Shown: piece after piece, positions 22,083-30,115 of the stretch
Numbering within the stretch: the stretch's first letter is position 1
Layout of the letters: every line of letters begins with the position of its first letter
Origin: CBDCFL01 sp050300875
Lineage (GTDB): Bacteria; Pseudomonadota; Alphaproteobacteria; Rhodobacterales; Rhodobacteraceae
Assembly (NCBI GenBank): GCA_050300875.1
Contig: JBNKYL010000064.1
Location: forward strand, 1 to 38,317
Length of the DNA: 38,317 nucleotides
Reading direction: 5' to 3'
Notes under the pieces: generated by a model
Seen by the model: only the letters and a program-made list of their open reading frames with translations
What the model was told of the DNA's origin: nothing
The model's database searches: none
Program-made: the position numbers and the translations under genes

Positions 22083-24362
22083 CTAGCGGATCACGATCCG
22101 CGACGCCTGCAACTGGACATTGTCCGGCAGACCTTCGGGGCCGTCCGCCGCGACAGGGTTTGCGAAGATCAGATAGGACAATCCCGGCGCAACGCCACGG
22201 AACCGGACGCGTGCGATGTCACGGGTCGCTGCGCCGCCGATGCGACCTGTCAGTTCGATCCGGATTTCCCCTTTCGCATTGTCGATCCGGAACGGCAGGT
22301 TCGGCGAGGTCGACATGTCCAGCGCTTCGACCAGGTCGCGCCTGTATCGGATCACAACGTCGCCACTACCGGATTCAGGAAAACCAGACGCAGTGATCAC
22401 AACGTCAACGGTTTCACCGACCGATGTTTCATAGCTGGCCCGGCCAAAGGACAAAACCGCCGAGTTGGACGTGCTGGCGCTGCCGATCACGGATGGCGCG
22501 GGCAAGGCAGGAGCCGGGGATGCGGAAGCTGGCCGCGCGGCGCCGGCCGAACCGGACAGATCCAGCTGGATGGTCGGCAATTCGCCATTGGCCGTTTCCG
22601 CAAGGAAATCAAATTCATTCACTCCGGTCACCTGCGTCCCTGTGCCAGAGAAGAATTGTGCTTCTGCCACAGACGGCAGCGCCTGTCGGCGGATGACGCG
22701 TGGCGTCAGCGTCAGGATGATGTCCGTGCGTGTGTTCGATCCGTCACGGGTGCGGAACAATTGGCCCAAAGGTGTGGTCGCACCACGCTGGCCCGGCAGA
22801 CCCTGGATGGTGTCGCGGTCTTCGTCGCGGATCAGGCCGCCAATTATCGCGGTCTCACCATCATCCAGCACCATCCGGGTCGACACGTTGCGTGTGCCGA
22901 TGGCATAGGCCGGCTCGTCGGGCGTTCCCAGGTTCTGGCCAAGGGTCGACACCTCCAGTTTCAATTCCACGGCGACCGACCCGTCCAAACGGGATTCTGG
23001 TGTCACGTTCAGCTTGATGCCGACATCGCGATATTCAAACGTCGTCTGGGTCTGCCCATTGCTGTCAATGAGCGTGGCCGACCGTAGCGGCACCTGATCG
23101 CCGACATGAATCTGCGCTTCGCGCTTGTCGATTGTGCGGATGCGCGGACTGGCAAGCGTTCGAGCATCAACATCCTGCTTGAAGAAGCGGAACGTCGCGG
23201 CGGGCAATGTAACGCCGCTGGCATTCAATGACCCGTTCGCAGCGATCAGCGGGAAGGTGCTGTCGATGTCCAGCCCGCTCGGCGGGGTCACGCTGATCTG
23301 GCTTCCGAAGGACAGGCCAAGTTGCTCGGATTTGGTGCGGTTGACCTCAAGGATTTCAACCTCCAGCACCATTTCGGCCGGTTCGTTGTCGTTCACCGAC
23401 AAAAGCCGGTCGGCCAAAGCAATCTTTTCTTCAGTATCACGCACGGTCAACGTGTTGGCCGAAGCGTTGACAGAAACGGTTTGCAGGCCCAGCGATCGGG
23501 TCAGCATGTCGGCGGCTTCCTGGGCATCCGCGGATTTCAGGAAGAAGGTTCGAACGACGTAGTCTTCGTATTCGGCCCGCTTGCCGGGATCGTCGGGCAC
23601 GATGATCACCGAATTTCGCCCCAACCTGCGATAGAACGATTTGTTCGACTTCAACAGCAACTGAAAGGCCTGCGCGAAGCTGACGTTTTCGGCGAAGACA
23701 GTGATCTGCCGATCGGGCAGGTCAGCATCAAAGATCATGTTGACCCCGTAGGCACGGCCCAGTGCCAGGGCCGCGTCCTTGAAGGCAGCGTTGCGGAAGT
23801 TGATCGAAACCGGCGCGCCGGTGCTTAACCGGATCGGTTCCAGCGACTGCGACCCGCCTGATTGAACGATGAGCTGGTTGAAAAGCTGCACGGCACGGTC
23901 ATTTGATGGGTCAAGGGACAGCGACCGTTCCAACAGCCCCATGGCCTTGTCACCGCGACCAAGGCGACTTTCGACCAGTGCATCACGGTACAGCTTGTCG
24001 CCCCGGCGCATTTCGTCGACGCGTTCCAGTTCGTCCTTCAGCCTCTGGCTTTCGGGCACCACCAACAGTCCACGCGTCAGGATGCCCTCAGCATTCGAAA
24101 AGTCCCGGGCATCCGAATAGGTGCGCGCCCGGTCGACATAAAAGTCGACGGCACGTTCGGTCACAGCCAGGTAGCCATTGCGCAATTCCGGGCTGTCGGG
24201 CGCAGTGGACAGCGCATCCCGGTAGTACTTAACTGCCGCCGGCCAGTCGTTGGTTGCGGCCATGCGTTGTGCGGGCGTCGCGATGCCTGACAAATCGCTG
24301 GCCTGACAAGCAGCCAAAGCAAGGACCGGCAACACAATAAGCATTCGTTTCAAGGCAGACAT
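22083..24362 (-). CDS. gspD: Secretin (GspD/PilQ/MshL-type) with TPR-like and cohesin-like parts
   Basis: This protein forms the outer-membrane pore of the secretion or pilus machine. It has 759 residues and a lipoprotein signal (LALAAC, Cys19), so it may reach the outer membrane as a self-anchored lipoprotein. Residues 30-165 look like TPR repeats. Secretin N-domains span about 170-335 (DLPDRQITVFAENVSFAQAF, then SVNASANTLTVRD). The secretin core is at about 335-560, with ARTLASPRIRTIDKREAQIH, RDVGIKLNVTP, DDGETAIIGGLI and TDIILTLTPRVI. After a Pro/Ala linker, residues 637-745 resemble a cohesin domain. No separate pilotin gene is seen. TPR and cohesin additions are not part of classic GspD. 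Confidence 0.92.
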   Translation of the reverse strand: MSALKRMLIVLPVLALAACQASDLSGIATPAQRMAATNDWPAAVKYYRDALSTAPDSPELRNGYLAVTERAVDFYVDRARTYSDARDFSNAEGILTRGLLVVPESQRLKDELERVDEMRRGDKLYRDALVESRLGRGDKAMGLLERSLSLDPSNDRAVQLFNQLIVQSGGSQSLEPIRLSTGAPVSINFRNAAFKDAALALGRAYGVNMIFDADLPDRQITVFAENVSFAQAFQLLLKSNKSFYRRLGRNSVIIVPDDPGKRAEYEDYVVRTFFLKSADAQEAADMLTRSLGLQTVSVNASANTLTVRDTEEKIALADRLLSVNDNEPAEMVLEVEILEVNRTKSEQLGLSFGSQISVTPPSGLDIDSTFPLIAANGSLNASGVTLPAATFRFFKQDVDARTLASPRIRTIDKREAQIHVGDQVPLRSATLIDSNGQTQTTFEYRDVGIKLNVTPESRLDGSVAVELKLEVSTLGQNLGTPDEPAYAIGTRNVSTRMVLDDGETAIIGGLIRDEDRDTIQGLPGQRGATTPLGQLFRTRDGSNTRTDIILTLTPRVIRRQALPSVAEAQFFSGTGTQVTGVNEFDFLAETANGELPTIQLDLSGSAGAARPASASPAPALPAPSVIGSASTSNSAVLSFGRASYETSVGETVDVVITASGFPESGSGDVVIRYRRDLVEALDMSTSPNLPFRIDNAKGEIRIELTGRIGGAATRDIARVRFRGVAPGLSYLIFANPVAADGPEGLPDNVQLQASRIVIR

Positions 24363-24384
24363 CTATTCCCCCGCGACACGCCGG

Positions 24385-24912
24385 TCAGTTGCCGGACGCG
24401 TTCAATGCAAACAGTTTTTCCAGCCCGGTTTCCGTATGGATCAGCTCCAGATAGTCAAGAGATACGGATTTGACCCGGTATCCGGGCAGCACCTCCTGGC
24501 CTTGCGTGACCGAAAATACCTGTCCGTTGACTTCCAGTACCGCCAAGGGGCCTGAATCAGACCCCAGAATGCCCAAAACCAAGATGGAGTCTAAGGTTTT
24601 TCTTACCGCTTCGCGGGCAACCTCGGCCGGATCGGGCCGAACAGGCGTCGGCGCGGGCGCTGGCGGCGGGGCCGCTGGTGTTGCGACTGGCCGCACAGCG
24701 AACAGGTCGCGCGTTGGCGCGGCAGAAAAACCCACGCTTTCAGCGGTGGCAACGAGGTCCGGCAATGTCGCGAAAGCCGGCGTCGCCGCGATGCCCGGCT
24801 GCCCTACGTCGGACGTGTCGACGCGGCTTCTTTGCCAGAATAGCGCACCGAAAAGGGCGGCTATGACTGCAGCATAGGCGAAAAGGCGGCGCGGGGGGAT
24901 CCCGAAGATCAT
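24385..24912 (-). CDS. GspC/PilP-like inner-membrane linker protein
   Basis: This 175-residue protein probably bridges the inner-membrane platform and the secretin through the periplasm. It has one membrane helix near residues 9-25 (LFAYAAVIAALFGALFW), a Pro-rich linker near 75-95 and a small beta domain at about 107-172 (LDSILVLGILGSDSGPLAVL and GQVFSVTQGQEVLPGYRVKS). The last part fits the homology region of GspC and the PilP domain. No PDZ domain is present. It overlaps the next upstream gene by four bases (ATGA), which signals coupling. Whether it is a GspC or a PilP relative cannot be settled by eye. Confidence 0.75.
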   Translation of the reverse strand: MIFGIPPRRLFAYAAVIAALFGALFWQRSRVDTSDVGQPGIAATPAFATLPDLVATAESVGFSAAPTRDLFAVRPVATPAAPPPAPAPTPVRPDPAEVAREAVRKTLDSILVLGILGSDSGPLAVLEVNGQVFSVTQGQEVLPGYRVKSVSLDYLELIHTETGLEKLFALNASGN

Positions 24913-25466
24913 CGGCTTTCCCCCGCGTACGTAACCAGCCGGAATTTTGCGCGAACCAGCGTGCCTTCGGCATTGGCGGAAAATTCCACCGATCGCGGAA
25001 GGGTCAATGTTTCGATGTCGGCGAGTTCGCCGATGAAAGCACGCAGCTGCGGATACGACCCTTCGACCGTCAAGTCCTGCAACACCGGCACGATGCCGTT
25101 TTGCTGGGTTCCGAATGAATTTGAACCGTGAATGATCCGCGTTCCGGAACGCGCCGACATCGCCGCGATACGTTCGACCAGTTCCGAACGTTCGACCGAC
25201 GCCGTGAAGCGCGCGTTCAGCGTGGTCAATTCTTCAGTCAGGCGCTCGAAGTCGCCTTGCAACGCAGTGCGTGTGGCGGCGTCGTCCAGGCGGGTCTGCA
25301 GCCCAATGGCATCGAATTTCAGTTGCGCCAATTCGTTCCTTGCCGGGGTCAGTCCCTGTGTATGCACAAGTGCCAGCGCAGCACAGGCGGCAACGAAAAG
25401 GATCAGGCCCCGTCGCAATCCCGGCACGCGAAAATACCCGGCAAGCTGAACGAAGGTGGTCCGCAT
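24909..25466 (-). CDS. PilO/GspM-like inner-membrane protein
   Basis: This 185-residue protein has one membrane helix near residues 19-36 (RGLILFVAACAALALVHT), a coiled-coil stretch (about 40-105) and a small alpha/beta domain (about 120-180, including LQDLTVEGSYPQLRAFIGEL and ADIETLTLPRSVEF). This layout is that of PilO/GspM, which pairs with a PilN/GspL partner to hold the assembly platform. The PilO-type domain motif GSYPQLRAFIGEL is well kept. Its start overlaps the PilN-like stop by one base (TGATG). Confidence 0.82.
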   Translation of the reverse strand: MRTTFVQLAGYFRVPGLRRGLILFVAACAALALVHTQGLTPARNELAQLKFDAIGLQTRLDDAATRTALQGDFERLTEELTTLNARFTASVERSELVERIAAMSARSGTRIIHGSNSFGTQQNGIVPVLQDLTVEGSYPQLRAFIGELADIETLTLPRSVEFSANAEGTLVRAKFRLVTYAGESR

Positions 25467-26008
25467 CAGTTCAGCCCCGCCTCGATATCGTACTGGACCA
25501 GGGTCCGGCGGCCCTGCTGGAGCCGCACCTGCCTTTCCAGAATGACCGAATTCAGGAAGTCGGCCGACTCGATGGCCGAAAGCGCTGGCGGCAGGCTCGT
25601 TTCGTCATCCGATTGAAGCGACAGGGTCAGCCTTCGTTGGTCGGCAGACCAGACCATCTGGCTGATCCAGACATCATCGGCCAAGATCTGTTCCAGACCT
25701 TCCAGCACACGGGCTACCGTGGCGGGCCGCGGCCCGATCAGCGTGTTGAACCAGTTTATGCTGGCCGCCAATTCGGCGATCTCGGCGGCTTCCGGCGCAC
25801 TGTTCGTAGCTGTTTCTGGCTGGGCCTCGGACGCGGCCAAATCGTTGATCCGCGCGGATAGCGACATCGCATCGGCGCGCAGTTTGCGTATTTCGGCGAT
25901 GCCTTGCGCTGCAAGGCCACCGAACGCGATGGCAAGCACCCATACCAGGGTGGTCAACAGGCGTACGGGCCTCACACGTGGCCGAATGAAATTGGTGGTT
26001 CGCTGCAT
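25466..26008 (-). CDS. PilN-like inner-membrane protein
   Basis: This 180-residue protein has a short cytoplasmic start, one membrane helix near residues 16-35 (VRLLTTLVWVLAIAFGGLAAQ), a coiled coil and a periplasmic domain (about 85-178) with the PilN-like stretch WFNTLIGPRPATVARVLEGL and VWISQMVWSADQRRLTLSL. PilN dimerises with PilO and binds the actin-like PilM. Its start overlaps the PilM-like stop by one base. In type II systems the PilM and PilN parts are fused as GspL; here they are separate, as in type IV pili. Confidence 0.8.
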   Translation of the reverse strand: MQRTTNFIRPRVRPVRLLTTLVWVLAIAFGGLAAQGIAEIRKLRADAMSLSARINDLAASEAQPETATNSAPEAAEIAELAASINWFNTLIGPRPATVARVLEGLEQILADDVWISQMVWSADQRRLTLSLQSDDETSLPPALSAIESADFLNSVILERQVRLQQGRRTLVQYDIEAGLN

Positions 26009-26826
26009 CAGCCCATCGCCACCTGCAAGGCCGGATCCGTCAGGCGCGATGCGTCCGTCACCGTGACGCGCGCGTCCCCGGCCAGATTGCCCGCCAAACC
26101 GGCACGATCGTCAATCGCCGTCAAGGACAGTCGGTCGGCCCCGGACACCAGCACGAATGCCTTGGCCGCCCGCGCCAAGTCCTGCGCCGCCGTGGATTTT
26201 TCAGCAAGCCAACCACTGCGTTGCGCTGTCTGCCCGCCCTTGGCATTGGCACAGGAAATGGCCCACCAACCGTCAGCGGCCCAAAGCTGCGCCTGTGCGT
26301 CTGCGTCGGTGGGCATTTCCGGCCAGAAACCCGACCACCCATCCATGCGGTCGCAAAAAAACCCGGCGGCAGCGGCGGCGCGGCGCACAGGATCGACAAT
26401 GCGCTTTTCCACGACGCGAACCAGAACCTGGGTCTGGCCGTCATCGGACCCGACAATTTGCCAGGCAAAAACATGATCTTCCGGTGCCTTGCGATAGTCA
26501 TTCCCAAAACGCCAGCTGATCAGCGCATGGGCTTCGGTCGACGAATCCGGGAAGTCGCGGAAGGCAAGGCGTTCTTCGGTGACCAACGGGTCAGGAATGG
26601 CGATGCGCGTGGGGCAGTCCGCTCGTCGGGCGTCGGCGGGCAATGCACGTGCCAGTCTGCGAAACAGTTCCTTGAATTCGTTACCCGCGCCCTGCCAAAG
26701 ATCGGATCCGGTGTCGTAGCTTGCTTCGATTACATGCGGTTTGGCCGACAAGCCGGACCGCCAAGCAAAGGCCGCCCGCGCACCTGTCCGCGTCAGGAAT
26801 ATGCCCGTTGAGCGGCGATGCTTCAT
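26008..26826 (-). CDS. PilM/GspL-N-like cytoplasmic protein (diverged)
   Basis: This 272-residue protein occupies the place of PilM (MshI, GspL N-terminal part), the actin-like cytoplasmic protein linking the ATPase to the PilN/PilO pair. It has no membrane helix. The N-terminus (STGIFLTRTGARAAFAWRSG) and the stretches LVTEERLAFRDFPDSSTEAH and LISWRF resemble the MshI/PilM pattern, but the ATP-binding motifs are poorly kept. I choose the ATG at 26826, whose A is the last base of the gspE stop codon (TGATG); the open frame extends far into gspE and that part is not coding for this gene. The family assignment rests partly on gene order. Confidence 0.7.
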   Translation of the reverse strand: MKHRRSTGIFLTRTGARAAFAWRSGLSAKPHVIEASYDTGSDLWQGAGNEFKELFRRLARALPADARRADCPTRIAIPDPLVTEERLAFRDFPDSSTEAHALISWRFGNDYRKAPEDHVFAWQIVGSDDGQTQVLVRVVEKRIVDPVRRAAAAAGFFCDRMDGWSGFWPEMPTDADAQAQLWAADGWWAISCANAKGGQTAQRSGWLAEKSTAAQDLARAAKAFVLVSGADRLSLTAIDDRAGLAGNLAGDARVTVTDASRLTDPALQVAMG

Positions 26827-28337
26827 CAAGTCGCTCCCATGACGCGTGTCAGCTCGGTTTGCGTGGTCACGCCGCGGCGTTCCAGTTCGGCAGCAACCTC
26901 CGCAATCGGTCGCATCCCCGCCGCAACCGCTGCCGCGCGCAGATCGGCCACCGGGCGACGATCGAGGATCAGCGCCGAGACTTCGGGCGTCAGCGTCAAT
27001 TGTTCCACAACCGCGACGCGGCCGCGATACCCGGTTTGTCCACAAGTGCCGCACCCCTTGCCCGAACAATCAGCACAGGCGCGGCGCAGCAGTCGCTGGC
27101 CAAGAACCGCGTTCAGCGCTGCGACGAAGTCGTAAAGGTCTATTCCCCAATGTGTGAATCGGCTTATCACGTCGAATGCCGAATTGGCGTGAACGGAAGC
27201 CAGCACAAGATGCCCGGTCAGTGCCGCCTGAATGGCAATCTGCGCGGTGTCGAGGTCCCGAATTTCGCCAACCATGATCTTGTCCGGGTCATGGCGCAGG
27301 ATGGACCGCAGCCCGCTGGCGAACGTCAGGCCCTTCTTTTCGTTCACGGCGATCTGGGTTATCCCATCCAGCTGATATTCGATCGGGTCTTCGATGGTGA
27401 TGATCTTTTCCTGCCGGCCCGCTATTTCGGACAGCGCAGCATAAAGCGTCGTGGTTTTGCCCGAGCCTGTCGGCCCGGTGATCAGGACCAACCCGTATGG
27501 TTGCCGGACCGTGGCGCGCAATTGGTCTTTATCGGCCTGACCCAGGCCCAGGTCATCCAGCGAAAGCGTGTCGCCAAACCGCGCCACGGCAGACTTGTCC
27601 AGAACCCGGATCACGCAGTTTTCGGCGAACTGCGCGGGCAGGATCGACACGCGGAAATCGACATCGCGACCGTCGATCCTCAAACGGAACCGGCCATCCT
27701 GTGGCACGCGTCTTTCGGCGATGTCGAGGTCGGCCATGACCTTGATCCGGCTGATCAGCTCAGGCTGAAAGCGCAGGTCGATCGGGTCCATAGCAGGGTA
27801 CAGCACCCCGTCGATGCGCAACTTCACGTCGACGCGGTCAGCGAATGTTTCGATGTGAATGTCACTGGCCTGACGCTGCAGCGCGGCCATCAGGATCGAA
27901 TTGGTCAGCCGCACGACACCTGACTGGCCTTGGATCGCCTCGATGTCGACGACTTCTTCGCCGCCTTCTTCGGTTTCGCGGATAATCTGCGGACGGAAGT
28001 CGGAAGAGACATTGGACAGCATCCTGTCCGAACTGTCTGACCGGCGCAAAGCCCCGCGAATACTGTCGGCTGTCGTGACGGCCAGCGCGATGCGGTGACC
28101 GGTGATCGCGGCAAGCCGGCCTTCCAGGCGCATGTCCAGCGGGTCGGCGGTGGCGACCGTCAGCAAGTCGCCTTCGCGCGAAAGCGGCACGACATTCAGT
28201 TCAAGCGCCGTTTCGACTGGCAGCGCGGAAAACAGGTCGGACGCGGCACTGACCGCATCGACGAATGGCAAGTCGAGTTCACTCGCGATCTGGCGCAGGC
28301 GGGTCGCATCCGGCATCGCACTGACATCATTCATCAC
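26826..28337 (-). CDS. gspE: Secretion/pilus assembly ATPase GspE
   Basis: This hexameric cytoplasmic ATPase drives pseudopilus assembly. The 503-residue protein has a MshE/GspE N-terminal domain (about 1-95), Walker A GPTGSGKT (288-295), an Asp box near 317, Walker B around DKIMVGEIRD (352-361) and a His box near 376-383. A tetracysteine zinc site, CADCSGKGCGTC (C421, C424, C429, C432), marks it as a GspE/PilB assembly ATPase and not a retraction ATPase. It overlaps gspF by four bases (ATGA). No PilT-like gene is present in the window. Confidence 0.95.
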   Translation of the reverse strand: MMNDVSAMPDATRLRQIASELDLPFVDAVSAASDLFSALPVETALELNVVPLSREGDLLTVATADPLDMRLEGRLAAITGHRIALAVTTADSIRGALRRSDSSDRMLSNVSSDFRPQIIRETEEGGEEVVDIEAIQGQSGVVRLTNSILMAALQRQASDIHIETFADRVDVKLRIDGVLYPAMDPIDLRFQPELISRIKVMADLDIAERRVPQDGRFRLRIDGRDVDFRVSILPAQFAENCVIRVLDKSAVARFGDTLSLDDLGLGQADKDQLRATVRQPYGLVLITGPTGSGKTTTLYAALSEIAGRQEKIITIEDPIEYQLDGITQIAVNEKKGLTFASGLRSILRHDPDKIMVGEIRDLDTAQIAIQAALTGHLVLASVHANSAFDVISRFTHWGIDLYDFVAALNAVLGQRLLRRACADCSGKGCGTCGQTGYRGRVAVVEQLTLTPEVSALILDRRPVADLRAAAVAAGMRPIAEVAAELERRGVTTQTELTRVMGAT

Positions 28338-29536
28338 CGAACCACCGAAGACAGGCCGAAAATCGGCAGGTAGACCGCTATGATAACAGTGCCCAGCACA
28401 ATGCCAACCAACAACATCATCGCCGGCTCGATCAGCGCAAGAAGCCGTGCCATGCGGTCGTCAAGTTCCTGTTCCTGCTTGGCGGATATCGCTGAAAACA
28501 TGGGCGCCAGTTCGCCGCTGGCCTCCCCTGCCTTCAACAACGACAGGGCGCTTCGATCGAAGATATCCAGCCCCGCCGATGCGTCGGACAAGGACTGACC
28601 CCGCGTGACATTGGCCTGTGCTTGGCGCAACTGCCCGGCAAGGTAGCGGTTCGTCAGGCTGGACGCGGCATGATCCAGCGCGGCCGGCAGGGGTGTGCCT
28701 GCGCGCAGCAACAGCGCCATCATATGGGCAACCTGAATGGTCGCGATATCGGCCAGCACCGGGCCGAAAAACGGCAATCGCAGCTTGAGCCGGTCAAAAA
28801 CACGCGCCGCCGGCCCAGACGCCAGAACGGTTCTGCCCACCAGCCAAAGCGCCAAGGCCATGCCAAGAATCGTCGGCACCCAGATCGGCGCGGTTTCGAC
28901 GCCTGCCATCAGGATGCGCGTGGCCAGCGGCAATTCGCTGTCGAATTCCGCGTAGAGCGTGGCAAAGCGCGGCAGCACAAACAGCATGAGCCCTGCCAAT
29001 GTCACCGCCAGCAATCCCAACAGGAAAAGGGGATAGGTCATTGCCTTTCGCGTATTGCGTGCAAGTTGGTGTCGCAGGTCCAAAAAGGCCTGCAACCGGG
29101 CCAAAGCGTCGTCCATATTGCCCGTCTCTGCACCCACGCGAAATGTCGCCAGAGTCAGAGCGTCGAAAACATGTGGGTAACCCGACATCGCGTCGGCCAG
29201 GTTCTTGCCACGTGTCACCTCGTCCCGAACACCGGCAATCGCCGCGGCAAGGGATGGGTCGTCATGACGATCCTCGGTCAGGGCGAGCGTATGTGTCAGC
29301 GGCAAACCCGCCCCGGCAAGGCTGCGAAATTCGCGCAGAAAGGCAAGCAATGCCGACAAACGGACAGGCCGCGCCCCACGTGAAAGCCCGAAACCGCGTC
29401 GCGACACCCGCGATGAAGACAGGAACAGACCCTCAGCGGCAAGCAGGCCACGCAGATGATCCTCGGATGTGGCATTCCGGATGCCGGTAACCGGTTCGCC
29501 GGAAGGGCGCCGTGCAGAATAGGAATATTCCGGCAT
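28334..29536 (-). CDS. gspF: Inner-membrane platform protein GspF
   Basis: This 400-residue polytopic protein forms the inner-membrane platform on which pilins are assembled. It opens with the family signature MPEYSYSARRPSGEPV. Two related T2SSF domains follow (about 65-185 and 265-385), with FLREFRSLAGAGLPLTHTLA in the first and AHMMALLLRAGTPLPAALDH in the second, and three hydrophobic helices. I choose the ATG at 29536 because it matches the family N-terminus, although the ribosome site is weak; the frame extends to 29578. It is the first gene of the operon, and paired palindromes stand between it and the divergent peptidase gene. Confidence 0.93.
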   Translation of the reverse strand: MPEYSYSARRPSGEPVTGIRNATSEDHLRGLLAAEGLFLSSSRVSRRGFGLSRGARPVRLSALLAFLREFRSLAGAGLPLTHTLALTEDRHDDPSLAAAIAGVRDEVTRGKNLADAMSGYPHVFDALTLATFRVGAETGNMDDALARLQAFLDLRHQLARNTRKAMTYPLFLLGLLAVTLAGLMLFVLPRFATLYAEFDSELPLATRILMAGVETAPIWVPTILGMALALWLVGRTVLASGPAARVFDRLKLRLPFFGPVLADIATIQVAHMMALLLRAGTPLPAALDHAASSLTNRYLAGQLRQAQANVTRGQSLSDASAGLDIFDRSALSLLKAGEASGELAPMFSAISAKQEQELDDRMARLLALIEPAMMLLVGIVLGTVIIAVYLPIFGLSSVVR

Positions 29537-29570
29537 CTTTTTGTGCGCGCCCCTGACAATCCCCTGAATT

Positions 29571-29588
29571 AAGGTCACATATGACCTT
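29571..29588. promoter_or_regulatory. Palindrome between gspF and the prepilin peptidase gene
   Basis: AAGGTCACATATGACCTT has perfect 7-base arms, AAGGTCA and TGACCTT, around CATA. It lies in the short divergent promoter region and has the size and symmetry of an operator for a dimeric regulator. The binder is unknown. Confidence 0.55.
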
Positions 29589-29591
29589 GGC

Positions 29592-29607
29592 TTGCGCGGC
29601 AGCGCAA
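29592..29607. promoter_or_regulatory. Second palindrome in the same divergent region
   Basis: TTGCGC and GCGCAA enclose GGCA, three bases after the first palindrome and 32 bases before the peptidase start. It could be a second operator or an mRNA hairpin in the peptidase leader. Confidence 0.45.
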
Positions 29608-29639
29608 CGATTCAGTGGCATGGCAGTGGCAAGCGGAAC

Positions 29640-30107
29640 ATGACAGGGTTGATTGCAGCAATCGTTCTGACCATTGGGCTCGGCGCGGCGACAATCACGG
29701 ATATGGCCACAAGGCGCATCCCGGACAGCGTGACATTGCCTTTGATCGCGGCTGGCCTGGCGCTGGCGCTTTGGCAAGGCGCGTTCTGGCCATCGGCCAT
29801 CGGGGCAGGGCTGGGGTACGGTGTGTTCTGGGCGGTGTCGCGAGGATATCGGCACATGCGTCGCCGCGAAGGCCTGGGCCTGGGCGATGCCAAGCTGCTC
29901 GCCGCAGGCGGCGCCTGGTGTGGCAGTGCCGCGCTGCCATTCATCGTGTTTGTGGCGGCAGGAACAGCATTGATCTGGCTCGCGGTCCATTCTCTTTGGA
30001 AACAGGATCGCACGGTGCTATGGCAACCGGTGCCGTTTGGCCCTTTCTTGTCGCTTGGAATTGCGGCGACCTACCTGGCCGAAACGCTTTGCAGCGCTCC
30101 GGTCTGA
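29640..30107 (+). CDS. Prepilin peptidase, short A24 type
   Basis: This membrane aspartyl protease would cleave the pseudopilin signals. The 155-residue protein has about four to six membrane segments and both catalytic aspartates, in ITDMATRRIPD near residue 20 and in GLGLGDAKLL near residue 81. It lacks the N-terminal cysteine-rich and N-methyltransferase part of classic GspO/PilD, and is closer in size to CpaA-type enzymes. I choose ATG 29640 because it gives the shortest protein with an intact first helix; in-frame codons reach back to 29592. It is divergent from the gspF operon, with shared regulatory palindromes. A CpaA-like function for a separate Tad system cannot be excluded, but adjacency favours the pseudopilins. 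Confidence 0.88.
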   Translation: MTGLIAAIVLTIGLGAATITDMATRRIPDSVTLPLIAAGLALALWQGAFWPSAIGAGLGYGVFWAVSRGYRHMRRREGLGLGDAKLLAAGGAWCGSAALPFIVFVAAGTALIWLAVHSLWKQDRTVLWQPVPFGPFLSLGIAATYLAETLCSAPV

Positions 30108-30115
30108 CCGGGCGT

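Noticed and set aside
26827..27069. N-terminal extension of the PilM-like frame
   Set aside because: The added part lies inside gspE, is Gly/Arg/Cys-rich and unlike PilM; the ATG at 26826 coupled to the gspE stop explains the start.
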